64,000 nucleotides of DNA from Pacificimonas sp963710205 (lineage in GTDB: Bacteria > Pseudomonadota > Alphaproteobacteria > Sphingomonadales > Sphingomonadaceae): the NCBI GenBank assembly GCA_963710205.1, contig CAVPZG010000005.1, positions 124,001 through 188,000 on the forward strand. The letters are read 5' to 3'. The position numbers and the translations under genes were made by a program. This document shows positions 35,989 through 44,477 of this stretch, piece after piece. The number at the start of each line of letters is the position of its first letter. Position 1 is the first letter of the stretch. Under the pieces are notes generated by a model. It did no database searches and was not told the origin of the DNA. It was given only the letters and a program-made list of their open reading frames with translations.

Positions 35989-38109
35989 ATGCCCGAAACC
36001 GCCAATCCTCCACCCATCGATGCCGCCGCCGAATATGCCGACCTTGCCGCGCGTATCGCCGCCGCGAACATCGCCTATCACCAGAAGGACGATCCCGACA
36101 TCAGCGACGCGGACTATGACGCGCTGGTCAGGCGGGCGCGGGAGATCGAAGCGGCGCATCCGGACCTGGCCGCCGAAGCGGTCACGCAAGGGATTGGCGC
36201 GGCGCCGTCGTCATCATTCGAGAAGGTTACGCATGTCCGCCCCATGCTGTCGCTCGACAATGCGTTTTCGGACGAGGATGTGCGGGAATTCACTGCGCGC
36301 CTGAAACGTTTCCTGTCGCTGCCGGACGATGAGGCTGTCGACCTTCTCGGTGAGCCCAAGATCGATGGTCTCGCGGTTTCGCTGCGCTACGAAAAGGGCG
36401 TGTTCGTGCAGGGCGCGACGCGCGGGGACGGGCGGATCGGCGAGGATATCACCGCAAATCTTCGCACGGTCGATGACATACCGGAGACCCTGACCGGCGC
36501 GCCTGAGATTCTGGAGGTGCGCGGAGAAGTCTATATGTCGAAAGCCGATTTTGCCGCGCTCAACGCGCGTCAGGCCGAGGCGGGCGAGAAGATATTCGCC
36601 AATCCGCGCAACAGCGCCGCAGGATCGCTGCGACAGCTGGATGTTGGCGTCACGGCGGCGCGGCCCTTACGCTTCTTTGCCTATGGCTGGGGTGACATTT
36701 CGGATGTGCCGCACGGCACGCAGGCATCGATGATGTCCTGGCTGCGTGACCTGGGTTTCGAGACCACAGAGCGCGTGCTGGGCGACAGCGCGGCCATGCT
36801 GGATTTCTATCACGACATTGCGAGCCGCCGGACGGAGCTGGAATATGATATCGACGGCATGGTCTACAAGGTGGACCGGCTGGACTGGCAGGCACGGCTG
36901 GGGAGCGTGGGCCGCGCGCCGCGCTGGGCCGTCGCGCACAAGTTTCCCGCGGAGCGGGCGGTCACGCGGCTGCTCGGTATCGACATTCAGGTGGGGCGAA
37001 CGGGCAAGTTGACGCCGGTGGCGCGGCTGGAGCCTGTGACCGTGGGCGGTGTGGTCGTGACCAATGCGACGTTGCACAATGAGGATCAGATCGAACGGCT
37101 GGACGTGCGTGTGGGCGACCGCGTGGAGCTGCAGCGCGCGGGCGACGTCATCCCGCAGGTTCTGGCGCAGGTTTCGGACGAAGCCGAACATGGCAAGCGG
37201 CCGAAATTCGAACCGCTGTCCGCGTGCCCGATATGCCATAGCGCCGCCGTCCGTGAGCCGGGTGAAGTCGACCGGCGCTGCACCGGCGGTCTGACCTGTG
37301 CCGCGCAGCGCGTCGAAAGGCTGAAACATTTCGTGCAGCGGCGCGCGGTCGATATCGACGGTCTGGGTGAGCAGTCCATCCGGCTGTTCTTTGAAAAGGG
37401 CTGGCTGGAAGGACCGGCGGACATTTTCCGCCTGTCGGCGCGCGAGCAGGACATTGCCGCGCTGGAAGGCTGGGGCGAACAGTCCGCCGCCAATCTGATC
37501 GCGGCAATCGAAGCGCGGCGGGGCAGCGTGCCGCTGTCGAAGCTGCTGTTCGGGCTGGGCATTCGTCATGTCGGCGAGATTACCGCGCGCGACCTGGCGC
37601 GGGCCTATCCGAGCTGGACATTGCTGGAAGCGCAGCTGGCGAAGCTTGCTGCGATGAGGGCGGACGGCGACCCTGCGCTTGGTGAAACCGAAGAGAAGAC
37701 GAAAAAGCGCGTGAATGAGGCGATGGCGACCGACATCGCCGTCGCCGGTATCGGACCGGAGGTCGCCGCCGCGCTCGCCGACTTCTGGGCGGAAGCGCAC
37801 AACCGCGACGCCGTGTCGGACCTGATGGCGGAGGCGCAGCCCGTCGATGAGGTTTTCGAGACGCTGGAGTCGCCCGTTTCAGGAAAAACCCTTGTCTTCA
37901 CAGGGAAACTGGAAGCTGTATCGCGTGACGAGGCGAAAGCGCAGGCGGAGCGGCTGGGGGCGAAGGTGGCGGGATCGGTCTCTTCGAAGACCGATCTGCT
38001 GATCGCCGGACCGGGTGCGGGATCGAAGCTGAAGAAGGCGGAGACGCTTGGCGTCGAAGTGATCGACGAGGCGGCGTGGGCCGCGCTGGTCGCGAAGGCT
38101 GACGGATAG
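35989..38109 (+). CDS. ligA: NAD-dependent DNA ligase LigA
   Basis: Replicative DNA ligase of 706 residues from ATG 35989 (MPETANPPPIDAAAEYADLA). Domains in order are Ia (YHQKDDPDISDADYDALV), adenylation with the active-site Lys in GEPKIDGLAVSLRYEKG, the OB fold, a zinc finger with four Cys (ACPICHSAA and RRCTGGLTCAAQR), HhH repeats (LFGLGIRHVGEITARDLARA) and a C-terminal BRCT (GKTLVFTGKLEAVSRDEAKA). All expected parts are present. Confidence 0.97.
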   Translation: MPETANPPPIDAAAEYADLAARIAAANIAYHQKDDPDISDADYDALVRRAREIEAAHPDLAAEAVTQGIGAAPSSSFEKVTHVRPMLSLDNAFSDEDVREFTARLKRFLSLPDDEAVDLLGEPKIDGLAVSLRYEKGVFVQGATRGDGRIGEDITANLRTVDDIPETLTGAPEILEVRGEVYMSKADFAALNARQAEAGEKIFANPRNSAAGSLRQLDVGVTAARPLRFFAYGWGDISDVPHGTQASMMSWLRDLGFETTERVLGDSAAMLDFYHDIASRRTELEYDIDGMVYKVDRLDWQARLGSVGRAPRWAVAHKFPAERAVTRLLGIDIQVGRTGKLTPVARLEPVTVGGVVVTNATLHNEDQIERLDVRVGDRVELQRAGDVIPQVLAQVSDEAEHGKRPKFEPLSACPICHSAAVREPGEVDRRCTGGLTCAAQRVERLKHFVQRRAVDIDGLGEQSIRLFFEKGWLEGPADIFRLSAREQDIAALEGWGEQSAANLIAAIEARRGSVPLSKLLFGLGIRHVGEITARDLARAYPSWTLLEAQLAKLAAMRADGDPALGETEEKTKKRVNEAMATDIAVAGIGPEVAAALADFWAEAHNRDAVSDLMAEAQPVDEVFETLESPVSGKTLVFTGKLEAVSRDEAKAQAERLGAKVAGSVSSKTDLLIAGPGAGSKLKKAETLGVEVIDEAAWAALVAKADG

Positions 38110-38113
38110 CCGT

Positions 38114-38135
38114 TCCCTCCCCTTGAGGAGAGGGA
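38114..38135. terminator. bidirectional terminator hairpin between ligA and cysK
   Basis: TCCCTCCCC-TTGA-GGAGAGGGA forms a nine-pair stem with one mismatch, located between the convergent stops of ligA and cysK. It is short of a T-run, so strength is uncertain. Confidence 0.5.
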
Positions 38136-38142
38136 GCGCCAT

Positions 38143-39060
38143 TCACTCTACCGGCAGGAAATCGGGCACGGACAGATACCGCTCGCCGGTATCATAGTTG
38201 AATCCGATCACACGCTTCTTCCCCGTCTGGTCCGCCAGCCACTGGCCGATCGCCGCCAGGGTCGCACCTGAGGAAATGCCGACCAGCATACCCTCTTCGG
38301 CGGCGGCGCGGCGGGCCATGGTCTTCGCGTCTTCGGGGTCGACCTTGATGGCCCCGTCAATGCTCTGGGTGTGCAGATTGTCCGGAATGAAGCCCGCGCC
38401 GATGCCCTGAATGGGGTGCGGTCCGGGCTGGCCGCCCGATATGACCGGCGACAGCGTCGGTTCCACCGCCCAGACCTGCAGTTCCGGCCATTTCGGTTTG
38501 AGCACCTCCGCGCAGCCCGTAATGTGGCCGCCCGTGCCGACGCCCGTGATCATGGCATCGAGCGGCGTGTCGAAGTCGTTCAGGATTTCAAGCGCGGTGG
38601 TCCGTTTGTGGACTTCGAAGTTGGCGGGATTGTCGAACTGCTGCGGGATCCAGCTGTCCGGCGTTTCCGCCTTCAGCTCCTCGGCGCGTTCGATGGCACC
38701 CTTCATGCCCTTGGTCTTGTCAGTCAGATCGAATGTCGCGCCATAGGCCAGCATCAGGCGGCGGCGCTCGATGGACATGGATTCGGGCATGCAGAGGATA
38801 AGCTTATAGCCCTTGACCGCCGCGACCATGGCGAGGCCGACACCGGTGTTGCCCGACGTCGGCTCTATGATCGTGCCGCCGGGTTTCAGCGCGCCGGACT
38901 TTTCGGCATCCTCCACCATCGCGAGGGCGATGCGGTCCTTGATGCTGCCACCGGGGTTCGTGCGTTCGGACTTGATCCAGACTTCATGGTCCGGAAACAG
39001 CTTCGCCATGCGGATGTGCGGCGTGTTGCCGATGGTTTCGAGAATATTGGCGGCGATCAT
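38143..39060 (-). CDS. cysK: cysteine synthase A
   Basis: PLP-dependent O-acetylserine sulfhydrylase of 305 residues. The PLP lysine lies in RTNPGGSIKDRIALAMVEDA, followed by IEPTSGNTGVGLAMVAA, TGVGTGGHITGCAEVLK for the phosphate site and GISSGATLAAIGQWL. It makes cysteine from O-acetylserine and sulfide. Its start overlaps the MFS gene stop by four bases, the last gene of a four-gene overlapping run. Confidence 0.95.
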   Translation of the reverse strand: MIAANILETIGNTPHIRMAKLFPDHEVWIKSERTNPGGSIKDRIALAMVEDAEKSGALKPGGTIIEPTSGNTGVGLAMVAAVKGYKLILCMPESMSIERRRLMLAYGATFDLTDKTKGMKGAIERAEELKAETPDSWIPQQFDNPANFEVHKRTTALEILNDFDTPLDAMITGVGTGGHITGCAEVLKPKWPELQVWAVEPTLSPVISGGQPGPHPIQGIGAGFIPDNLHTQSIDGAIKVDPEDAKTMARRAAAEEGMLVGISSGATLAAIGQWLADQTGKKRVIGFNYDTGERYLSVPDFLPVE

Positions 39061-40334
39061 GGTGCGGTCTCCTTCGTCAGTTCCTGCATAGACAATTCAT
39101 CAGGCGGGTCGAAGGTCCGTGCGCGGCGCAATTCCGGAAATAAACCAAGATACGCACCGACGACAATCAGCGCGCCGCTGCCACCGATCGCAACCGCAGC
39201 GACAGGCCCGAACAGAAGCGCGAGGCTGCCAGAGAAGGCGTCGCCCAGCTCGTTGGAGGCACTGATCGTGAGTTGCGACACGGCCTGTACGCGCCCGCGC
39301 TTGTCATCAGGTGTGTGCAGCTGGATCAGCGACCCGCGGATATAAACGCTGAACATGTCCGCCGCGCCGATGATGACGAGAACGGCGAGCGAAAGCGGCA
39401 TGCTGCGCGAAAAAGCGAAAATGATTGTGGCAACGGCGAAAACCGCTACCGCGCCGAGCATCTTTGGCCCGACGCCGGTTCTGAGCGGATGGAACGAGAA
39501 CCAGATTGCCGTCACCGTCGCGCCAACCGCGGGCGCGGCGGCAAGCTGCGCGAGACCGTCAGCACCGACCTGCAGGATGTCGCGCGCATAGACGGGAAAC
39601 AGGGCCGTCGCGCCCGCCAGGAAGACGGCGAAGAGGTCCAGCGTAATGGATCCCAGCACGACCTTGTTGCGCTTCACATAGACCATCCCGTCGATGATCT
39701 GCGCCACGGGCCGCTGTGCGCCGCTGATTTTCGAGCGCGGAACATCGCCGATCAGGCTGAGGGCGATGAAGCTGAGCGCGAAGAGGGCGGATCCGGCGAC
39801 ATAGGGCAGGGCGGGCGCGGCCTTGTAGAGATAGCCGCCGATGGCCGGCCCGACGATCGCGCCCGTCTGCCAGCTGATCGAGCTGAGCGCGATGGCGTTG
39901 GGCAGAACCTCTTTCGGCACAAGGTTCGGCGCAAGGGCACCGAGCGCCGGACCCGCGAAGGCGCGCGCGATGCCGAGCAGGACGGCGATGGTGAACAATA
40001 TGGAGAGGGTGATCGCCCCGCTCCATGTGACGGCGGCCAGTGCCGCGGCACATAGCGCCTGCAGCGCGATGGTGGCCTTTGCGACCGTGCGCCGGTCGAA
40101 ACGGTCGGCGGCGAGACCGCTGAACGGCGTCAGCAGGAAAAGCGGTATGAACTGCAGCAGCCCGATAAGCGCCAGCTGTCCCGATGCGCCGCCAACGCTC
40201 ATGCCGCCATCGCGCGCGATGTTGTACGTCTGCCAGCCAATGATCAGCAGCATGGCATATTGCGCCAGCGTCATTGCCAGCCGCGCAGCCCAGTAGGCAC
40301 GGAAATTGGCGATGCGAAAGGGGTGCGGACTCAT
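39057..40334 (-). CDS. MFS transporter, MFS_3/EntS-like
   Basis: Major facilitator of 425 residues with about twelve helices. It begins NFRAYWAARLAMTLAQYAML, with the loop motif FSGLAADRFDRRTVAKATI between helices 2 and 3 and GSLIQLHTPDDKRGRVQAVS in the second half. This is the MFS_3 pattern of EntS-type exporters. Both ends overlap neighbours by four bases (DUF177 upstream, cysK downstream), so it is translationally coupled. Substrate unknown. Confidence 0.92.
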   Translation of the reverse strand: MSPHPFRIANFRAYWAARLAMTLAQYAMLLIIGWQTYNIARDGGMSVGGASGQLALIGLLQFIPLFLLTPFSGLAADRFDRRTVAKATIALQALCAAALAAVTWSGAITLSILFTIAVLLGIARAFAGPALGALAPNLVPKEVLPNAIALSSISWQTGAIVGPAIGGYLYKAAPALPYVAGSALFALSFIALSLIGDVPRSKISGAQRPVAQIIDGMVYVKRNKVVLGSITLDLFAVFLAGATALFPVYARDILQVGADGLAQLAAAPAVGATVTAIWFSFHPLRTGVGPKMLGAVAVFAVATIIFAFSRSMPLSLAVLVIIGAADMFSVYIRGSLIQLHTPDDKRGRVQAVSQLTISASNELGDAFSGSLALLFGPVAAVAIGGSGALIVVGAYLGLFPELRRARTFDPPDELSMQELTKETAP

Positions 40335-40888
40335 CCCTTTTGCGGTGTCTCTGGCAAGGTTTTCAGCGCGGCGAAGGGTGAACTGGCCTGTTTTGCGGCC
40401 TGCCGCTCTGCTTCCGCCTGCTCTTCCGAGAGCAGTAATTTGCGGGCTTCGGCCAGGACCGTTTCATCGGCCAGCGGATACGGGTTGAGCGCCAGCGCGA
40501 AGCTGTCGGCGGCAATCGCGCCCAGATCGATGCGGCCGCCCTGCAGCAGGACGACATCAAGGTCGCCCTCCGACAGTTCGATCTCCTCATCGGCGCTGCG
40601 CGGTACGTCAGGCAACACCAGTATGGCGACCTCTTCCGCGATAAGCTGGTCAACGGGTTCCGCGGAGACGGCGCAGGCGGCGGTTGCCTTTGCGTGGACC
40701 GTCCCGGAAACGCGGGTGCCCGCGGCGGTGCCGGTCAGGTTCAGCTCCGCCGTCAGGGCGCCGACGGCGATCAGGCCAAAGCGTTTGGCAAGCGCCGCGC
40801 GCTCGATCTCGCTGGCCTCTATGCTGCGGGTGATGCCGCCGCCAATTTCGTCCAGCCGGACCGGGCGGGAAAACTCGCCGCCGCTCAT
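40331..40888 (-). CDS. DUF177 (YceD-like) protein
   Basis: Soluble protein of 185 residues of the DUF177/YceD family, usually linked to ribosomal protein bL32 and, in plastids, to 23S rRNA accumulation. The segments EFSRPVRLDEIGGGI, CAVSAEPVDQLIAEEVAILV and GRIDLGAIAADSFALALNPY are in the usual order. No rpmF follows here; an MFS gene does. It overlaps the bc1 chaperone gene by four bases. Confidence 0.88.
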   Translation of the reverse strand: MSGGEFSRPVRLDEIGGGITRSIEASEIERAALAKRFGLIAVGALTAELNLTGTAAGTRVSGTVHAKATAACAVSAEPVDQLIAEEVAILVLPDVPRSADEEIELSEGDLDVVLLQGGRIDLGAIAADSFALALNPYPLADETVLAEARKLLLSEEQAEAERQAAKQASSPFAALKTLPETPQKG

Positions 40889-41382
40889 GCCAGCAGCTCC
40901 CTATCCGGGAGCGCGGCGAGGCGCGCCTGTTCGGCCCGGACCCGCGCCAGCGCCCAGTCCAGCGGCGCATCGTCCACCGCGCGGTAAAGGTTGCGATCGA
41001 GCGCGGCCTTCATCGCCGCGTCATCATCGCCCGCGTCGCGGTAGGCGCCCAGCCGTCCGCCCAGCGCGGACATGGTCTTTCCGACATGCTTGCCGATCAT
41101 CATGTCGCCAATACCGATCTGGCGCAGGGAGGCGTCCATATCCTCGACGAAATGCTCATCGACACGCGCGATCATACGGCGCGAAAGGTCCGTGTCGATC
41201 GCCTCCAGCCGGAAGGTGTAGAGCGCGAGCATCAATGCGACCATGTCGAAGCGGCCATCGACAGTGTCGGGAACCTGGCCCGCCCTATACCAGTCGGCAT
41301 TCCGGGCGCGCGCGACGATGCGCTGGTAATGACCGAGCGCGGCAACGCTTTCGGGATCGGGCTGTTTGCGTCTGAAGACCAT
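40885..41382 (-). CDS. ubiquinol-cytochrome c chaperone family protein
   Basis: Protein of 165 residues of the Cbp3 / ubiquinol-cytochrome-c chaperone family. IVARARNADWYRAGQVPDTV, GRFDMVALMLALYTFRLE and VDEHFVEDMDASLRQIGIGD are the conserved blocks. In mitochondria the family assists cytochrome b synthesis and bc1 assembly. First gene of the overlapping run with DUF177, MFS and cysK, and divergent from bamE (73 bp between starts), a conserved alphaproteobacterial arrangement. Confidence 0.9.
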   Translation of the reverse strand: MVFRRKQPDPESVAALGHYQRIVARARNADWYRAGQVPDTVDGRFDMVALMLALYTFRLEAIDTDLSRRMIARVDEHFVEDMDASLRQIGIGDMMIGKHVGKTMSALGGRLGAYRDAGDDDAAMKAALDRNLYRAVDDAPLDWALARVRAEQARLAALPDRELLA

Positions 41383-41455
41383 CGGACCGCCTTATCGTCA
41401 TTCGGGGGAGCGGCGGGGATTGCCGCGTAACGTCAGAGGACATATTGAGGCCCGC

Positions 41456-41926
41456 ATGACAGATCACAAGACCAGCATTCGCATCCTGCTCGGCGCAACC
41501 CTGATCCTGACCGCGACCAGCGGCTGCCAGCGCCTGCGCGATCATCAGGGCTATGTCGCCGAGCCCGAGATCATCCAGTCCGTATCGGCGGGCGTCGACA
41601 ACAAGGAATCCGTCGAAAAAACGCTGGGCCGTCCGACCTTCACGTCGCAGTGGAACGACAATATCTGGTACTATGTCGCGCGGAATACGGAACAGCTGGC
41701 GTTTCTGGCGCCGAAGCCGACAAGCCAGGAAGTGCTGATGGTGACCTTCGATACCGCCGGCAACGTGACCGAGGTGAACCGCGACCAGACGCTGGACCAG
41801 GTCGCAAGCTTTGACCCCAGCGGCGACAAGACCCCGGTTTTCGGCCGCGACACCAGCCTGTTCGAGGATATCTTCGGCAATATCGGCCGCGTGTCGAGCA
41901 TCCCGCAGGGCGGACCGCCGCAATAG
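41456..41926 (+). CDS. bamE: outer membrane assembly lipoprotein BamE (SmpA/OmlA)
   Basis: Lipoprotein of 156 residues from ATG 41456. The signal peptide ends with lipobox-like ATSGC (Cys about 23). The SmpA/OmlA domain follows: NKESVEKTLGRPTFTSQWND and IWYYVARNTEQLAF. The C-terminal tail is low-complexity and longer than in E. coli BamE, as is usual in sphingomonads. It belongs to the BAM complex together with the BamD encoded at 33419. Confidence 0.92.
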   Translation: MTDHKTSIRILLGATLILTATSGCQRLRDHQGYVAEPEIIQSVSAGVDNKESVEKTLGRPTFTSQWNDNIWYYVARNTEQLAFLAPKPTSQEVLMVTFDTAGNVTEVNRDQTLDQVASFDPSGDKTPVFGRDTSLFEDIFGNIGRVSSIPQGGPPQ

Positions 41927-42387
41927 ACTCATTCCCTGTTCGCCGGTGGCGCGTTTGGCAGGAAGTGACGTGAAAACATGTGCTTCCTATGTCATCTGAT
42001 GCCGTGGTCTCAACACGCCCGCTGATCTTGCTTTCAGGCGGTCCAGCGCGCGCAAAGTGGACGAAGTGTTGCCCCGTGCGCATAAGTGCGAGTACCTGTT
42101 TCTGGCCGTATATTTAAATTACAGTGCTTTAGTGAAAATTCCTCATTTGCCACTGCATGTATTGCGCACAAATGCTTCCTTATAAAAAGAAAATGTGCGA
42201 AGCATAATTTGCGGAGCAGCCATGCCTTATTGTCTCAGGCGAGGTCGTGTTTTGGAAGCTGCTTTTCAGGCGCTGCCCGCTGATGCCACATGCGCGATCG
42301 TAAACCCTCGATTTGCCATTTTCCGCTATCGCTCGTTAGCCGTCACGGAATAGATATTGACCCAGGCCGCTTGGGGGTGGCTTTCAT
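41927..42387. other. AT-richer intergenic region without a supported gene
   Basis: About 460 bp between bamE and the first lipoprotein of the accessory segment. Base composition drops in AT content contrast to its flanks (for example TTATAAAAAGAAAATG near 42180). No open frame looks protein-like, no tRNA or clear terminator is visible. It may hold remnants of older genes. Confidence 0.5.
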
Positions 42388-43080
42388 ATGATTCGATCCG
42401 TGTTTCTGGCGGCGCTGACGGCTCTGTTTCTTTTCGGCTGCAGCGAAGAGCTGCCGACCTATCGTTACAGGCTGACCGTCGAGGTCGATACGCCTGAGGG
42501 GGTGGTGTCGGGGTCGGCGGTGCGGGAGGTGTCGTCGAGCTGTTCGACGCGCGACGGTTATGCGGGCGGCGGGGCGTCGATGGATGTGCGCGGGGAGGCG
42601 GTGGCGGTCGATCTGCCGAATGGCGAGACGCTGTTCGCCCTGCTGAGCGCGCCGACCTACAATGGCGAGGCGGCGCATGTCGCGTTCAATGTCTTTCTGC
42701 GCCAGATCACGAAGGGGCGCGGGTTCAGCGATAGCTGCGAACATCTGAATTACACCGTGAAGGCGCTGGCGAGCGGCGATTATCGCGCCGAGGTACCGGA
42801 AGATATGTATCCTACGTTTGTGCGGTTCAACGACCTTAAAGATCCCATGTCTGTACAAAAGCTGGAAGCAGGTAGTCTAGAAGGATCATTTGACAAAAAT
42901 TTTAGAGTGCGACGTATTCTAATTTTAACAACAGATGCAAATCCGACCGCAAAGATCGTCAAGATTTTGCCTTGGTTGTGCGCACTTAACGGTGGTTACA
43001 TCGACGGCGGATTTACAAATCGATCAACTCCACTCGGCCTGACAGGCCGCGCTTTCAAAGGAACAAATTGTGACGAGTAG
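42388..43080 (+). CDS. hypothetical lipoprotein, compositionally mosaic
   Basis: Protein of 230 residues beginning with a lipoprotein signal, RSVFLAALTALFLFGCSEE (Cys at about 18). The mature protein starts PTYRYRLTVEVDTPEGVVSG, then GEAVAVDLPNGETLFALL, a pattern I recall from multi-copy hypothetical proteins of sphingomonads. The first two thirds are high-GC like the rest of the genome. From about 42820 codon use becomes AT-rich (AATTTTAGAGTGCGACG and onwards), suggesting a recombined 3' part. A truncated YNRGY-type gene overlaps its stop, and a second lipoprotein follows. No function can be assigned. Confidence 0.7.
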   Translation: MIRSVFLAALTALFLFGCSEELPTYRYRLTVEVDTPEGVVSGSAVREVSSSCSTRDGYAGGGASMDVRGEAVAVDLPNGETLFALLSAPTYNGEAAHVAFNVFLRQITKGRGFSDSCEHLNYTVKALASGDYRAEVPEDMYPTFVRFNDLKDPMSVQKLEAGSLEGSFDKNFRVRRILILTTDANPTAKIVKILPWLCALNGGYIDGGFTNRSTPLGLTGRAFKGTNCDE

Positions 43081-43207
43081 CTCATTATTTTCAGCTATCC
43101 TTGCTATAGATTCATATAACAGAGGTTACGATGCTGGTCTCGAGTTCGAAGGGAACTCAGATATTGCCAATTCTATAATTGGTAATACAAGACCAAATAG
43201 CGACTGA
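43070..43207 (+). pseudogene. truncated YNRGY-type protein, N-terminal remnant
   Basis: A frame of 45 codons from GTG 43070, with AAAGGAA six bases upstream, encodes SSLFSAILAIDSYNRGYDAG followed by LEFEGNSDIANSIIGNT and stops at 43205. The start LFxAILxxDxYNRGY and the later IGNT/IGNA block are what I recall as the first 45 residues of a family of large sphingomonad proteins, some of them lipase or alpha/beta-hydrolase-like. The rest of the gene is missing. It overlaps the upstream lipoprotein stop by 11 bp, as a coupled gene would. It could also be a genuine small peptide gene. Confidence 0.5.
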
Positions 43208-43245
43208 CCCGCATGATTGAAGATGATGTTATCAGGAGTGGGATT

Positions 43246-43722
43246 GTGAATAAGTATAGCTTGGTCATATTTATTAGCGTTTTTCTATGCGGATGTATGA
43301 CTCAAAAGTCCGTCACTGGCGATCCAAGGGTGGCGGCGTTGGGTTCTGATGAGCACATCTACAAACCTTATTTGTATCGACCGCTGGTAGGGGCCGCACG
43401 CGTTGTCGATATGCGCATAATTGAAAGTGCGGAACTGGCCACGCTTCTCGTCGGAAACACACTTATATTTGATGGTATTATGATATCGGGTTCGCAATGG
43501 CGAATGCAATTTTTGGACAGCGATATGTATAGAGATCCGACCGACAGGTTTCCTCGCAGGGAGCCATATTCGCTCGAGGATGATCTCGTGCTAACTCTTT
43601 CCGATGGCGAAGAATCACACCGTTTCCACCTGCTTTCGGACAAACAGGGGCAATATTACAAGATCACCCCACAATGGCCAGATATCACAAATTCTGTAAC
43701 GATAGAAAAAGGGTTGATATAA
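43246..43722 (+). CDS. hypothetical lipoprotein
   Basis: Protein of 158 residues from GTG 43246, chosen because AGGAG lies seven bases upstream and the product then starts with a lipoprotein signal NKYSLVIFISVFLCGCMTQ. An in-frame ATG at 43213 would add 11 hydrophilic residues before the signal and is less likely. The mature part is beta-rich (ARVVDMRIIES, LLVGNTLIFDG, WRMQFLDSDMY) with no known domain. AT-rich codon use sets it apart from core genes. It could be an immunity or accessory protein for the truncated gene upstream, but nothing in the sequence proves that. Confidence 0.65.
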   Translation: MNKYSLVIFISVFLCGCMTQKSVTGDPRVAALGSDEHIYKPYLYRPLVGAARVVDMRIIESAELATLLVGNTLIFDGIMISGSQWRMQFLDSDMYRDPTDRFPRREPYSLEDDLVLTLSDGEESHRFHLLSDKQGQYYKITPQWPDITNSVTIEKGLI

Positions 43723-44018
43723 ATTACACTAGAGAATGGTCATGACGTTATCAATTAATATCAGGATACCAGTTTAAAGTCGATTATAGTTCTAATAATC
43801 AAAAAGTATGTTTTTAATCGACAGAGTTTAGCCTTCAAAACGAAAGTGCTATCGACGAATATATTGGGTATATTTATCTTCACTCCTGAAGCGATCGCAA
43901 GATCTTGACCGCTGGTGCTTTGGATCGAAATCGCGATTTTCGGCGATCGGAGGATTGATGCCAATGGTTCACGTTCCAATGCGGACAGATCTGATCCACC
44001 TGCGGGGGCCGGACGACT
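43723..44018. other. AT-rich spacer without a supported gene
   Basis: About 300 bp between the convergent lipoprotein genes. A 72-codon minus-strand frame exists (43761-43979) but lacks a ribosome binding site and recognisable features. I see no RNA gene or terminator hairpin. Confidence 0.4.
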
Positions 44019-44477
44019 TCATTCCCTGAGCAGCATATAGAATGACTCCGCCGATTGCGGGCGGAAGGTCAGGGTTTCGCCGTTTACGGTCAGGACGACT
44101 TCCTGGGCGGCGGGGGTGTCGGCCTTGAAATCGTTGACGGGGATAGGCGTTCCGGTCGCGGGATCGCGCAGGGTGACGGTCAGCGCCGCGTCCGGTTCGC
44201 GGATGTGATGCAGCCAGAAGCGTTCCATCGCCTCCACTTCGGCGGCGGCGTCGTTCGCGCCGGTGACGGTTTGCCAGTCGGCATGGACGGGCGGCATGCT
44301 GGTTTCGCCCGGGGTCCTGGTTTCGGTCATGGCTGCCTCCTGCTGCTCGGTCGCGCCCGGTGCCTGCGCATCGTCCGGCGATGCGCAGGCCGCCAGGGGC
44401 GATGACAGGGCCAGAACTACCGCGAGCGCACTAGTTCGGCAGCTGCGCGCGTACCCAGTCACCGAAATCCTCGACAT
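44019..44477 (-). CDS. hypothetical lipoprotein overlapping a metzincin-like gene
   Basis: Protein of 152 residues with a signal peptide SALAVVLALSSPLAACASP and lipobox LAAC (Cys about 31). The mature part has a Thr/Glu-rich linker, then ERFWLHHIREPDAALTVTLR and a beta-rich end VVLTVNGETLTFRPQSAESF. ATG 44477 is the only plausible start and overlaps the 3' end of the metzincin-like gene by 47 bp, so the two are probably coupled. An inhibitor or anchoring role for the neighbouring protein is conceivable but unproven. Confidence 0.65.
   Translation of the reverse strand: MSRISVTGYARSCRTSALAVVLALSSPLAACASPDDAQAPGATEQQEAAMTETRTPGETSMPPVHADWQTVTGANDAAAEVEAMERFWLHHIREPDAALTVTLRDPATGTPIPVNDFKADTPAAQEVVLTVNGETLTFRPQSAESFYMLLRE

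Noticed and set aside
34279..36189. 636-codon minus-strand open frame opposite recN and ligA
   Set aside because: Antisense to two intact core genes; Arg/Gln-rich composition typical of shadow frames.
43761..43979. 72-codon minus-strand frame in the AT-rich spacer
   Set aside because: No ribosome binding site, no recognisable motif, and AT-rich sequence gives such frames by chance.
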